Source: Tulasnella sp. 424 (lineage: Eukaryota > Basidiomycota > Agaricomycetes > Cantharellales > Tulasnellaceae). From it: a stretch of DNA of 64,000 nucleotides. Below the pieces are notes generated by a model. That model was not told where the DNA came from. It made no database searches and saw only the letters and a program-made list of their open reading frames with translations. The DNA lies in assembly GCA_019633425.1 (NCBI GenBank), contig WSUB01000039.1, positions 1 to 64,000 of the forward strand. The letters run 5' to 3'. Shown here in pieces: positions 1 through 10,600 of the stretch; the first letter of the stretch is position 1; each line of letters opens with the position of its first letter. Both the position numbers and the translations under genes were made by a program.

Positions 1-558
1 GGAGCCCAGTCTCCCTGGGAGAGACGTCAAAATCCCCGTCGGGCGGGGTTTCGATGTCAGGGCTGGGACTCATAGTGTCCGTTGGATGCGTGCGAGAGGG
101 AGTGTAGTAGAGTCAGGCGCCGTCACAAAGCAACGAAGCGGAATTCTTTCCACAAGCCCTCCGGCGCTATCGCCTTGCACCTATCTGTAGTTCTGCGACT
201 CCTCGTGCTTACATGAGCACCGGTACGTATCCCTCTCCCGGTCAAGCTATGGCTACAATCGGTATCTGACATTTCTCCGTGGTCTCTACCAATCTCCTCT
301 TGCTTATATATGCTCAGATTATGTCTCATGACCCGATGCGAGTAAATGTGAACGACAGGGAGGAGAGCTAGGTGGCATTCGGTGCCTGATGCACTCCATC
401 AATGGGTTCTCCGCAGTTGGAACCCGAAGCCCTGCTACGCACGGCGTGATATCCCAAACTTCCTGAAGCGCAGCCGAGCTCCTAAGACCCCCTGTGGCAT
501 TTAAAGGCGTGGGGTTCAGCCGAGACAGAAGGACGCCAAGCATTCCTCTTTGCCCCTG
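1..558 (+). promoter_or_regulatory. Upstream region of duplicated gene copy A
   Basis: No gene is supported here. From about position 79 onward the sequence matches the region upstream of copy B (from about 2192), so it is the 5' part of a tandem repeat unit. A TATA-like run (ttatata) lies at about 304-310, some 250 nt before the start codon of copy A; the same element occurs at about 2400 ahead of copy B. The first 78 bases are not part of the repeat. Confidence 0.4.
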
Positions 559-1584
559 ATGGATCCTCAGTTAACCGTACCCGCCTCTCCTACCGCACCG
601 GAACCGTCCGACCCGACCGATATCCCTCCCCGAACCTATCTCTACGCCCGTGATGGCCTAAATGCACGCATTTGGGTTCTCTCCGACGAAGAAGCTCGCA
701 AACATCCACGAAATCCTCTCACCGAATTCGGCAACTCCGTCAGTCGAGTCGCAAGCATCGTCGCCGAGAGCACTCCAAATCCGTTCAAGCCAAAGACTCG
801 GGAGTATACCGGCTTTGAGGGAATCCAAACCGGTACCAACCTTGGTCCCCGTCTTGAGTCTGGCGAGCGGGGTCCTCCAGATTTTTACGTGCAATATTGC
901 AAGGAAGACCCGAAGAGCGGTTATATTCTGTGGGAGGGAGCTGGACCTCGGTCTGAAGCGTTCACAAACTCCAAGAGGTTAATGGATATCCAACCGGAAA
1001 GTGAGCTACATACATATCTCCTTGTTTTCAGGATGGTACTGATTCCCGCCGGCTTCTAGGTCTCTTCGAAAGGACCTCGATCTACACCAATCCGGAAGAG
1101 CTCGAAGGTCGAACTGCTCGAATGAGCAAGCCGGAAAATGGCTGGTTGACCCTGTGCGGCCTTTTTTGGCGGTCCAAACAGAACTGGGAGGCTCACGACC
1201 GTTGATACCCTTCCACTTCCCTTAGTGATCGAAAGTTGGAAGATTTCGATGGAGTGCAATACACGTTTAAAGGTAATTTCATGGACCACTGGCAGGTAAG
1301 CACCACAAGCTGCAGAAGCCCCGTATCATACATTTCTCACAGGATGATGTGTAGTGCATGCGTTCGGATGGGACCGAAATGGCGTCCTGGCATAGCAACA
1401 AGTTCGCTTGGGCTGAAATAGTGAGTCGCCACCGTTTGTACGGCACCATCTGATATCTTTCTTTCTGTAGGGTTTCATGGACGTAAAGCAGTCGACCCCC
1501 AAGCTTCTATTGCACTTATTGTTAAGCGCAGCATTGATAAAGTCCCAGCAATTCAAAAAGAGGGAAGACTCCCAAAGCCCGTAA
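559..1584 (+). CDS. Uncharacterised 267-residue protein, duplicated gene copy A
   Basis: I do not recognise this family. Five exons read in frame: 559-1000, 1060-1171, 1226-1295, 1355-1420 and 1471-1584, 804 nt in all, giving 267 residues. Introns are 50-59 nt with GT-AG ends; the second has a weak donor (gtccaa). The start chosen is the ATG beginning MDPQLTVP; an upstream in-frame TTG at 550 is not used. The N-terminus is rich in Pro and Ser. Conserved-looking stretches include TYLYARDGLNARIWVL near the N-terminus and DGTEMASWH in exon 4. There is no signal peptide or membrane segment. It lies tail-to-tail with the fasciclin gene or its relic. Copy B at 2660 has an in-frame stop, so this is the copy more likely to work. 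Confidence 0.6.
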
Positions 1585-1693
1585 GGAGAGATAGCGCTGG
1601 AGCCTTGTCTGTGTAAGAGTCACTCAATTAAACGTCGCGGTGTAATAGTACAAAAAGGAAAAATTCGAGTGGTGAGAGTGTTCGAGTTTGAGT

Positions 1694-1917
1694 CTATTCG
1701 GAAGAGATCGTCCCATTGATAACGTGAAGAACTCCGTTTGATGCCTGTAAAGGAAAATGCATTGGATTCGGCCTGTCACAGGGTTAAACTCGTGGGTACG
1801 AACCTGAATTCTTTTCGCAAGTCCTATGGCTCCGCCACCTTGCGCCAACCCGTAGTTCTGTCATTCCTCGGATTGGCCAGTATGGGTCTTGAGAACTGAG
1901 ACCGGCCTGCCTTCGAG
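1694..1917 (-). pseudogene. 3' relic of fasciclin gene in unit A
   Basis: On the minus strand this matches the last two exons of the intact fasciclin gene at 3811-4543. The last exon (1744-1694) reads ASNGVLHVINGTISSE and a stop, which keeps the fasciclin consensus NGVLHVI. The preceding exon is partial and ends at the repeat boundary near 1917. No 5' exons, start codon or signal peptide are present, so this is a truncated by-product of the tandem duplication. Confidence 0.75.
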
Positions 1918-1943
1918 TATCCAACCCCACCTCCAATCCATAG

Positions 1944-2198
1944 GGTCTCTTTGACGTGAAGCAACCGACCACCAAACCTTTATTGCACTTACTGTTGAGC
2001 GCAGCCTTGATGGAATACCAGCAGTACAGGAAGAGGAGAGGCTCCGAGAGTCCTCAAGAGAGATAACATTCGAGTCTAGCATAACAGCTGTGTACTAAAC
2101 GTTGCATTGTAATATTACAAAAAGCGGAGATCGAGGAGGTTGCGACTACTCGGAAGGGATCGTGCCGCGGAGATAACGTGAAGCACTCCGTTGGATGC
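1944..2198. pseudogene. Third, older relic of the two-gene unit
   Basis: At 1944-2066 (plus strand), preceded by an acceptor-like TAG, is a diverged copy of the last exon of the unknown gene, reading GLFDVKQPTTKPLLHLLLSA and ending in TAA. At about 2198-2146 (minus strand) is a diverged copy of the last fasciclin exon reading ASNGVLHVIS, with its acceptor site lost. Order and orientation match the two larger units, so the array once had at least three copies. Confidence 0.65.
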
Positions 2199-2659
2199 GT
2201 GCGAGAGGGAGTGGAGTAGAGTCAGGCGCCGTCACAAAGCAACGAAGCAGAATTCTTTCCACAAGCCCTCCGGCGCTATCGCCTTGCACCTATCTGTAGT
2301 TCTGCTACTGCTCGTGCTTACATAAGCACCAATACCAGTCGAGCTATGGCCACAATCGGTATTTGACATTTCTCCGTGGTCTCTACCGATCTCCTCTTGC
2401 TTATATACGCCCAGATTAAGTACGTCTCATGATCCAATGCTAGTAAATGTGAACGACAGGGAGGAGAGCTGGGTAGCATCCGGTGCCTGATGCACTCCAT
2501 CATTGGGTTCTCCGCAGTTGGAACCCGAAGCCCTGCTACGCACGGCGTGATATCCCAAACTTCCTGAAGCGCAGCCGAGCTCCTAAGACCCCCTGTGGCA
2601 TTTAAAGGCGTGGGGTTCAGCCGAGACAGAAGGACGCCAAGCATTCGTCTTTGCCCCTA
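2199..2659 (+). promoter_or_regulatory. Upstream region of copy B
   Basis: This is the second copy of the sequence at 79-558, with a few small indels. A TATA-like ttatata sits at about 2401. No gene is seen. Confidence 0.4.
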
Positions 2660-3702
2660 ATGGATCCTCAGCTAACCGTACCCACCTCTCCTACCGCACC
2701 GGAACCGTCCGACCCGACCGATATCCCTCCCCGAACCTATCTCTACGCCCGTGATGGCCTAAACGCCCGCATTTGGGTTCTCTCCGACGAAGAAGCTCGC
2801 AAACATCCACGAGGGGCCCTCAACGAATTCAGCAACTCCGTCAGCAGGGTCGCAAGCATCGTCGCCGAGAGCACTCCGAATCCGTTCAAACCAAAGACTC
2901 GAGAGCATACCGGCTTTGACCGTATCGAAACCGGGACCAACCTTGGTCCCCGCCTTGAGTCTGGCGAACGGGGTCCTCCAGATTTTTACGTACAATATTG
3001 CAAGGAAGACCCGAAGAGCGGTTATATTCTGTGGGAGGGAGCTGGGCCTCAGTCTGAAGCGTTCCCAAACTCCAAGAGGTTGATGGATATCCAGCCCGAA
3101 AGTGAGCCACATACTAGTACATCCTTCCTTGCTTCTAGGATGGTATTGATTCCCGCCGGCTTCTAGGTCTCTTTGAAAGGACCTCGATCTACACCAATCC
3201 AGAAGAGCCTGGAGGTCGAACTGCTCGAATGAGCAAGCCGGAAAATGCCTGGTTGAACTTGTGAGGCCTTTTTCGGTGGTCCAAACAGAACTGGGAGGCT
3301 CACGACCGTTGATACCCTTCCTCCTCCCTTAGTGATCGAAAGTTGGAAGATTTCGACGGAGTGCAATACACGTTTAAAACCAATGTCATGGACAACTGGC
3401 AGGTAAGCACCACCTGCCGCGGAAACCCCGTATCATACGTTTCTCACCGGATTGGCGTGTAGTGCATGCGTCCGGATGGTACCGAAATGGCGTCCTGGCA
3501 TAGAGTCAAGTTCTCTTGGGCTGAAATAGTGAGTTGCCAGCGATTGTGCGGCACCACCTGATTCAAAGCATCATTTTTCTTTTTGTAGGGTCTCATGGAC
3601 GTAAAGCAGTCGACCCCCAGGCTTCTATTGCACTTACTGTTAAGCGCAGCATTGATAAAGTCCCAGCAATTCAAAAAGAGAGAAGACTCCCAAAGTCCAT
3701 AG
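2660..3702 (+). pseudogene. Duplicated gene copy B, premature stop in exon 2
   Basis: This is the paralogue of the gene at 559-1584 with the same five-exon layout. Exon 1 is 2660-3101, the same 442 nt as in copy A, and exon 2 starts at 3167. In exon 2 the codon that is TGC in copy A has become TGA at 3262-3264, in the frame fixed by the exon 1/exon 2 junction. The later exons are still clean, with exon 4 reading CMRPDGTEMASWH and the last exon ending in TAG at 3700-3702, so the loss looks recent. It could still encode a protein of about 180 residues ending at the early stop. Confidence 0.6.
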
Positions 3703-3810
3703 GAGAGATAGGGCTGGAGCTTTGTGTGTATCAGACTCATTCAATTAAACGTCGTGGTGTAATAGTACAAAAAGGAAAAAATCGAGTGGTGAGAGTGTCC
3801 GAGTTTGCGT

Positions 3811-4543
3811 CTATTCGGAAGAGATCGTCCCATTGATAACGTAAAGAACTCCGTTTGATGCCTGTAAAGGGAAATGCATTGGATTCGGCCTGTCACAAGG
3901 GTTAAACACGTGTGTGCGAACCTGAATTCTTTTCACAAGTCCTACGGCTCCGTCACCTTGCGCCAACCCATAGTTCTGCCATTCCTCGGATTGGCCAGTA
4001 TGGGTCTTGAGAACTGAGACCGGCCTGCCTTCGAGGAGAGTGGGGATCGGGTTCTCCGATTTAAAGTCGATGTCGTCAGCCTGCAAAAAGTCGGGATGAG
4101 CGTGTAATCCAGGAGGAGCACAAGAATAATCGCACCGGAAGGATGTGCGCACTGAGCCATCTTTCTACGTTTGCTTTTCCCATCTCCTCTGTTATCTCAA
4201 CTTTAACGTCTCCATCTGGGCTTGGTGTGGGAGGACCTTGGTGGGGCTTCCAACCGAGTGCGATGACGGCTTTGTTGGTTGGCAAGAGTAAAGTACTTTT
4301 TGCACTCTCATCATTCATTCGTTGGCTAATAGTCGACGATTCTCGAAGATAATCGAAGAAAATGGAGGAACCCCTTTGGAGGACCAGGAGGTCAAAGAGG
4401 GTGGGAAGGGCGTTACCGGGTCGAACAAATTCCTCGGACATTGGGTCTTGAGTCAGTGGTAGCTGATGGCTTTCAGAGGCGAGTACGCAAGATGATAGTA
4501 GCGGGATTGCGATGAAAAGAGCTTTGAGGCGACTGACTAGCAT
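3811..4543 (-). CDS. Secreted fasciclin (FAS1) domain protein
   Basis: Three exons on the minus strand, 4543-4136, 4080-3922 and 3861-3811, give 205 residues in frame with introns of 55 and 60 nt. The start MLVSRLKALFIAIPLLSSCV is a typical signal peptide. One FAS1 domain follows: TLFDLLVLQRGSSIFFDYL near residue 50, then LLLPTNKAV (the FAS1 H1-like motif) and, at the end, NGVLYVINGTI (the H2-like motif). FAS1 proteins act in cell-surface adhesion and are common in wood-decay and other mushrooms. No GPI-anchor tail is evident. The gene lies tail-to-tail with the unknown gene, with only about 108 nt between stops. A TATA-like element occurs near 4690. Its 3' end has been copied twice to the left. 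Confidence 0.85.
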
Positions 4544-4936
4544 CGTGTGTGACGTCTTCTGTTCGGTGGTGATTGAAAACGAACCGCCTCCTGTGGCGCG
4601 TGCCTTTTGGATTACGTCAGACGTTTTCTACCCAACCAACAACCAATCGCTCTGCGCGCGTGCATCTAGCGTTTTCCGTCAAGTGCCATATATGCAGGCG
4701 GAAGGTAGCTAACGTAGTTGTAATCGTACGTTGCACGCATATGACTCGGGCTTCTTCCCGGCTTAAGTCGGCATTATTCGAGCCCTTCCTCAAGATCGCG
4801 AGATGTCACCGCCCAGGTAGATAGATGTAGAGCCCTTGGTAATGAGCCGGAGAGCACGCATAACAGAGAATTCTGACACGAGGGATAGTAGATTCAGACA
4901 AATAACTGCACAGAAATCATGTCTAGGGGGTAATGC
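4544..4936. other. Intergenic, nothing identified
   Basis: This holds the fasciclin promoter, including a TATATG at about 4688-4693. I see no further gene. Confidence 0.4.
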
Positions 4937-6311
4937 CTAGCTACGATTCGTCAGAATGACGGCGAAGGTAGGAGTTGAGGCTGAGTACCTAGAAGGAGGA
5001 GGAGCGTTAGGACGGCCAGAACTAGTGAAACACAAGGATCGAGTTTCGGGATCAGAGGTGGTCAAGGTTGTCTTCAATGCATAAGTGGGGGTCTTAATCC
5101 CAACTCGGAAACACGGACCAATGGTCGTCGTCATCGGGAGAGGGGAGGGGAACATGCGATCAAGGAGACCAAAACGTACCAAATGAGGATAAGAATAAGG
5201 GTAATGTACTATCTTGCATGAAAATTGTAGCAAGAGTCTGGCGTCGAGAGATCCTCGGGAACTTAGATAAGCCTAAACAATGGGAAGGAGGTCAGCGAAA
5301 TCCACCTCGAGACCGCGGAGGATGGATGTTGAAAGGACACGTCGAATTCAGGTAATACATGCAAAATTTGATCAGTAGCGACTAGGTCGCTTCACGACAA
5401 ATTCAGGAGTTATTTAAATGGATCATCATGAATGACGATGAGGGAGAGGGAAAGGGAATAAAGGGCATGGAACGAACCTTCAGCTAGCTATATTCAATTC
5501 AGATGCATACCAGCATTTGCGGGGTTAATGGTGGTGAGAGGTAATCTATACAACAGAAGAAATTGTCAGCTCAAATTTCGCGATGATGATGTGAGAAGGG
5601 GCGACAGAGCGTGTTCAGTGGGCAGGACATAACATTGGTCACTAGCATCGACGATGCTTCACTCAAATACCAGAAGCCTCCGAATGGAGGCGATTCATCC
5701 TGCGTGCAAGGGACGAAGGGTGACTTACTCGTTCAACCGTGAACATCTCGCAAAGGCATCGAACGACGCTTGAGCAGCCGAGGAATTTAGTCTGCAAGCA
5801 ATTGCCGTGTCAGTATCTTGTTCCAACTGCAAAGCGAGACGCAAGACAGGAGGGAAATGAAGGCGAGATATAGAGAAAAGTTTTGTACGCGATCCTATGC
5901 GTGAGGATGCCATGGGTAAAAACCCCAATCGTCCCCATAGCGAAGGTGCGAATTGATCTAGCAGAAGGTTTCCAGCACCTCGTCACGCAACCTGATAGCA
6001 TGCGGCGGGTCCCACGCAATTTGTTCTGCGAGTAAAGACAATACGGGCTATGCGACGGGAGGAGAGAACAAGGTTGTAATGATAAGCGCAATTGACTTAC
6101 CGAAATACAGTACTTAGTTAACCTGTAGATATTGGTGTCCCAGGCTTCATCGTGGCGAGATCCGTCTGACGGAGGGAAAGCGATACGAGAGAGCAGGAGT
6201 GAGGAAAGGATGGAAGGAAGAACCAGAAGAAAATTTGAGGGCACGTGACCCTCTGCTAGCGTCAGCAGCTATACAGTACCAAAGCGCCACACATTGCAAT
6301 CCCGACCGCAT
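4937..6311 (-). CDS. Predicted multi-exon protein, model incomplete
   Basis: A minus-strand gene is supported by several exons that join in frame, but I do not recognise the product. From an ATG at 6311 the reading is MRSGLQCVALWYCIAADASR, then after an intron DGSRHDEAWDTNIYRLTKYC to 6101, then (intron 6100-6048, 53 nt, GTAAGT...TAG) PVLSLLAEQIAWDPPHAIRL and on. Further down LEQDTDTAIACRLNSSAAQA ends at a GTAAGT donor near 5725 and joins LPLTTINPANA. A long terminal open stretch (5175-4937) contains DPETRSLCFTSSGRPN. Exon borders between 5978 and 5880 and between 5520 and 5230 are not resolved. It starts 97 bp from the eL28 gene, so the two probably share a bidirectional promoter. Start and end are uncertain. 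Confidence 0.4.
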
Positions 6312-6408
6312 CCCCCCTTCTTGGTGAGCGACATCCTGTGGCACTAAGCAAAGCTTGCTTGCTCATCATCTCTGTCGTCCAGCATTCCTCGTCCTCAAAA
6401 AATCAATT

Positions 6409-7406
6409 ATGTCGTCGGATCAATTGACGTGGCTTCTCCTCCGTGTAAGGCAGGTCCAATGAAGCGTGCATCGACGGTGGATGGTTGACAGTCTGCACCA
6501 TAGAAATGGACTTCCTTCACCATAAAGGGTCAGGGAACCCCCGTGTTCACCAGGGAGCCTGTACGAACCGTGTTTATGCCAACATACGTCTTTTGGGAGG
6601 CCTGATCGCGTTATTAAATCACCCAGGGCAACCTCCAGAACGTCCACTCTCCGGTGTATTCCGGCTTGCTTAGCGGTGCTGTAAGGAAGCGCTTTAGTAG
6701 CACCCATACCAATCAAGCTCAGTAATTCTTGCTCGTCATAGGTGCACGTCAAGCAGAGCAAGAATGGCGACTTCACCATTAACCACCGAAAGCAAGACGC
6801 GTCGCATCACCATGTAGCGTGAGGTGCTATCCCATATGTGCTAAAGTGCCAAACTTACAAATTCTCGTCACTTTATCAGCGAAGGTCGGGAGTCTCAGCC
6901 AGTGAAGAGGAAAGCTGGTCTCCACCGTGCTGTCCAGACCGCCGTCGGCTCTGCAAAGAGCAGCGAACGCCCGGAGCTCTCTCGTGTAAGTGGCTATTAT
7001 GTTATGCATGCAGTCTTTCTCCCTCCCCTTTGCAATTCCTCCACCTTCACTGCAGCACCTTCCCCGTGGGCAATGCGCTTTTCGCCGTCGCATCCTCGCC
7101 CCTCAGGTGACTGCCAAATTAAGCAGGGGCATCGAGCCTAGTCCCGTCAATCCCGAATTACAGCGCCAATCCCCCCTTGGTTGGGAATGAGCGTACTATG
7201 GGGAAGCACATCTCCACAAAGAGATAGCCTTACCCTTTTCCTTTCATTTATTTCTACTAGTAGCTTTGTTCTTCTTGAACTGACACAACTCTGCTTTTAT
7301 CTAGCTTGCTGCTGCCCGCGTCTACAACCTCTCATCATCTCAGCGTGTGCGCCACCGCAGGAAGAAGGCTGCCCCCGCTGCAGCAGAGACCAAAACGGAG
7401 GCTTAA
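6409..7406 (+). CDS. RPL28: Large-subunit ribosomal protein eL28
   Basis: Six exons (6409-6444, 6504-6560, 6627-6680, 6742-6818, 6880-6985, 7305-7406) total 432 nt, giving 143 residues, close to the usual length of eL28. The sequence begins MSSDQLTWLLLRKWTSFTIK; the next exons carry PVFTREP and GNLQNVHSPVYSGLLSGA, matching the family pattern of SF-(V/I)K, F-(S/T)-(K/R)-EP and GNL-N-HS-YSGL. It ends LAAARVYNL followed by a basic tail (RHRRKK). The protein is a component of the 60S ribosomal subunit. The first exon codes for only 12 residues and the last intron is long (319 nt), both common in fungal ribosomal protein genes. An alternative acceptor inside that intron is noted separately. Confidence 0.9.
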
Positions 7407-7618
7407 AGGCCAATTTGTTCTTTTTTTGTCTTCGTGTCTCATTTTGTCTGTATCTACATTGTATTGCACTTGCAAACGAGGTTTTGCCTTCCTGTCCACA
7501 GACCCTTCTATTTGGTCCCAAATCACGTGCAAGGCTCTAAAGACGCCGTGTCCGCGGCAATCTACTCCCACCACACCACCCTAAATCCCGCAGCGCACTT
7601 CGCTACTCTTCGTTTCCA

Positions 7619-10600
7619 ATGGATATTCTGCGACGATTGCAGAATCATGATGCAGGTATAGATTTCTCAGACAACCTACGGGAGGAGACATCTTGGAATC
7701 CAGGATTGCTGTATGATTTCAAACTCTCACCGACACCGTCCGTTCCAACATCCATTACGGCTATGTCAGCCGACGGCACCCTTGGGCTTCTAGCAGTAGG
7801 CACTTTTACCGGAAAGATCCACGTTTTCGGAGCTGCTCCTGTTGCCACGACACTACTAGTACCAGCTGTAAGTGAGCACGCAGCGAGAGAGGAGGTCAAG
7901 TTCCTTGGATTCTGTGCCAGCTTGAGAAGGTTGGTGTGCATCGGTGAGTACGAACCGCTGGGCCTCGAGTGCCTTCCTGTACACTGTACATATGTGACCA
8001 ATGTGCTTTCGATTAGATGGCGCAAACATGCTTCACATCTGGGATTTGGCGGATCTGGAAGCAGAGGAGCCAACCCTGCCAGTGCTTCTGAAGGATTCGT
8101 CCTTTGCCGTACCAGAGAACGTAACGTATGGGAATTTTAGAAATGGTCTTAGCTTATTTTCTGACCTGAATCATGCAGTGTCCTCTCGACGTCACCTCTT
8201 CACTCTCATGTGGGTTTGATCTCATTTTTCATATGCACGCTGACTAATGCAAGAATTCGATCAGGCATTCATTGCTCTACAGAGCGGGGAGATAATGACC
8301 TTTGACGTCGACCGCCTTTGTCCCTCTCCATACGTTATTTATAATGCGTGGCTCGACCATCAGGAAGTTCTCAACAGGACCTCTGAGTCTATTGAACACC
8401 GGTATGATGAACAAGATGCGTCTAAGATGGTTGCTGATGTTTCCTCCGTCTTCTGAACTTCAGAGTACCAACTGTGATGGATATCGTGCCTCATCCTCGC
8501 GACCTTAACCTCCTCTTCATTGCCTATGATGGTGAGTGGTCCTAGCTTGGCGAATGGGTCGGGCGCTCACGAAGTCCCTCAAAGGCGGCGTTATATTGTG
8601 GAATCTAGTGCGTTCAGCCCTTCTTTAGGTACCTGAGTCACGAGCCTTAACCACAATTACCCTTGAAACACAGTCAACTAGCCAAGTGGTACACAATTAT
8701 CAACTTTCACTGCACCCTGGAGCAACTGGTGGTGGGGGATACCGGGAAGAAGTGCGTCCCCATACAGGAGTACGAGCCTGTGGTGAAGTTGACGCTGTTT
8801 CAGGACCTTTACACAGAGCGTTATCCTCCTGCAACCTCGTTATCCATTCACCCGTCCGGCCATATTCTTTCAATTGGCCACTTGGATGGTTGTATTTCGT
8901 TTTGGGCTGTCGAAGATGACGACAGGCCTCTCGCCGTCCGGACCTTGAGCGAACCCTTCTCGTTCATCGATGTAAACGTTCCGGATCCAATGGCCCTGAT
9001 CGACGATCCCGAAGACGACGCTGCAAACCCAGAGTCACCACCTCGCAGACAGCAGCAACGCGAACCCATCTTCAAGCTAGCTTGGAGTGGCTTCCCTGAC
9101 TACCCACCAACGAAGGATCCACAGTACGGGGCCTTCTCTTCGACTACCCTGACCATCCTTGGAGGTACAACTGCATCCGACCAGCAGGGAGTCACGGTTC
9201 TCAACTTCCCGGGCCTTGTCTTGCCAACTCCAGACATGACTACTGGACCGATGTCGCCCTCACTTTCAGCCACCTTACCACCCTCTACCAGGCAAGCGCT
9301 CAAGACATCGCTTTTCCCTCCAGAAACTCTTGACTCTCCGACGGAACCTCGGTCTGTCTACCCGTCCAAGTTGCAAGTTGAGGACTTCTGTTTGGTGCCC
9401 AAAGGAAACCCGTATATGAACGGCCTCTATGACCCAAGCTCAATCATCATCCTTTCCTCAGATACCAAGGCGCCGAAATCCGTGCTTAGCGCATTCGAAT
9501 TCCCGCCAGAACCTCGGGACACGTCGAACATGCCAGCGGTAGACATGTACCGAAACGCACTCCGTCGATCCAGGCTTCCTCCAAAGTTGAATTTCACGTA
9601 CTCGACGTCCACTAGAGGAATATCAAGCTGCCAAATAGTGGTCTTCCACGAGCGGGAGGCATTTGGACGGCTGCTTTCCGGCTTCGTCAACGGCCAGAAT
9701 GGAGAGCCGATGGCGGAAACCAATTCGGGTAGATGGATTGAGGGTCTACGTGGAGGAAGCTCTTGGAGTGACTTTTCTGGAGAGAATGCTCCGGATCCGA
9801 GACTGTCGAAGGTATAGTAGTCGCATGATCTCTGGCTAGAACTCGAGCCTGAGGCAACAATTCAGTTTGACCGCCACAGGTTGATGATCCTCAGCCACTC
9901 GGATCTGACCGTTCGCTTCTATGATATCAGCACCCAACTTCTCTTGTCGACGGAGCCATTACACTTCGAATTCCCGCAAGTCCTCCCTCATCTCACTTTG
10001 GAGTTGGCCAGATTCCTACCCCTCTTACCATCAACGGATATCATTGAAATCAAGTCGGTTCATCTCGCCAGCATCTCCACAGAATGCGCGGTGGTTCTTA
10101 ACACCGGAGACGTTATACTCTGGAGGTTGAGGGAACCAGGATCACCCGGCCAGATATACAACACGCCTTCAGAGGACTCCCAAGTATTTGTCCCCCTGGA
10201 ACCGTTCATTCGGCAATCAGAAAGGAGGATCAGCTCCTTCCACCCTGTTTGTCTTATTCGGCCGCCTGAAGCTGGAGCAGACGCGACCATGGAAGTCACT
10301 TCCTCAGCCTTGTCGGACGTTGGTAAGAAATTCGAAGGTCACCAACTCTTTGGAAGATTCGCTTATTTCTCATCTTGTAGGATTCCTTGCCGTTGCGTAC
10401 CAGGGGAGCTCGCTGGCGATATTTGACTTGCGCTACCCCAGAGTTACCCTCCGAACCAGTTGGCTACCAAAATCTGGAGACAAAGATAAACTTGGCCCAA
10501 TTACTACTTTGGCCTGGTCTTTGTGCGGGCTCGGAACCGGTGTGTAGCGTATGACTAGAACAGATCAGAGCTCTAATCCAACTACAGACAGGTCCCCTCG

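Larger units (their letters stand above)
79..4035. repeat. Tandem segmental duplication (about 2.1 kb units)
   Basis: Two direct copies of one unit, about 79-1917 and 2192-4035, each hold the unknown five-exon gene on the plus strand followed by the 3' exons of a fasciclin gene on the minus strand. The offset between copies is 2101-2120 nt. Between them, 1918-2198 is a more divergent third tail. The unit ends inside the fasciclin gene, so only the right-hand copy keeps a complete fasciclin gene. Confidence 0.8.

Noticed and set aside
550..558. Upstream TTG as start of the duplicated unknown gene
   Set aside because: Nuclear fungal genes start at ATG; an ATG follows three codons later in both copies.
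6242..6244. GTG as start of a hydrophobic N-terminus (PSNFLLVLPSILSSLLL)
   Set aside because: GTG starts are not expected in fungal nuclear genes, and splicing in another frame gives a better continuous reading from an ATG at 6311.
6986..7304. snoRNA in the long eL28 intron
   Set aside because: Introns of ribosomal protein genes can host snoRNAs, but I find no C box (RTGATGA) paired with a D box, and no clear H/ACA fold by eye.
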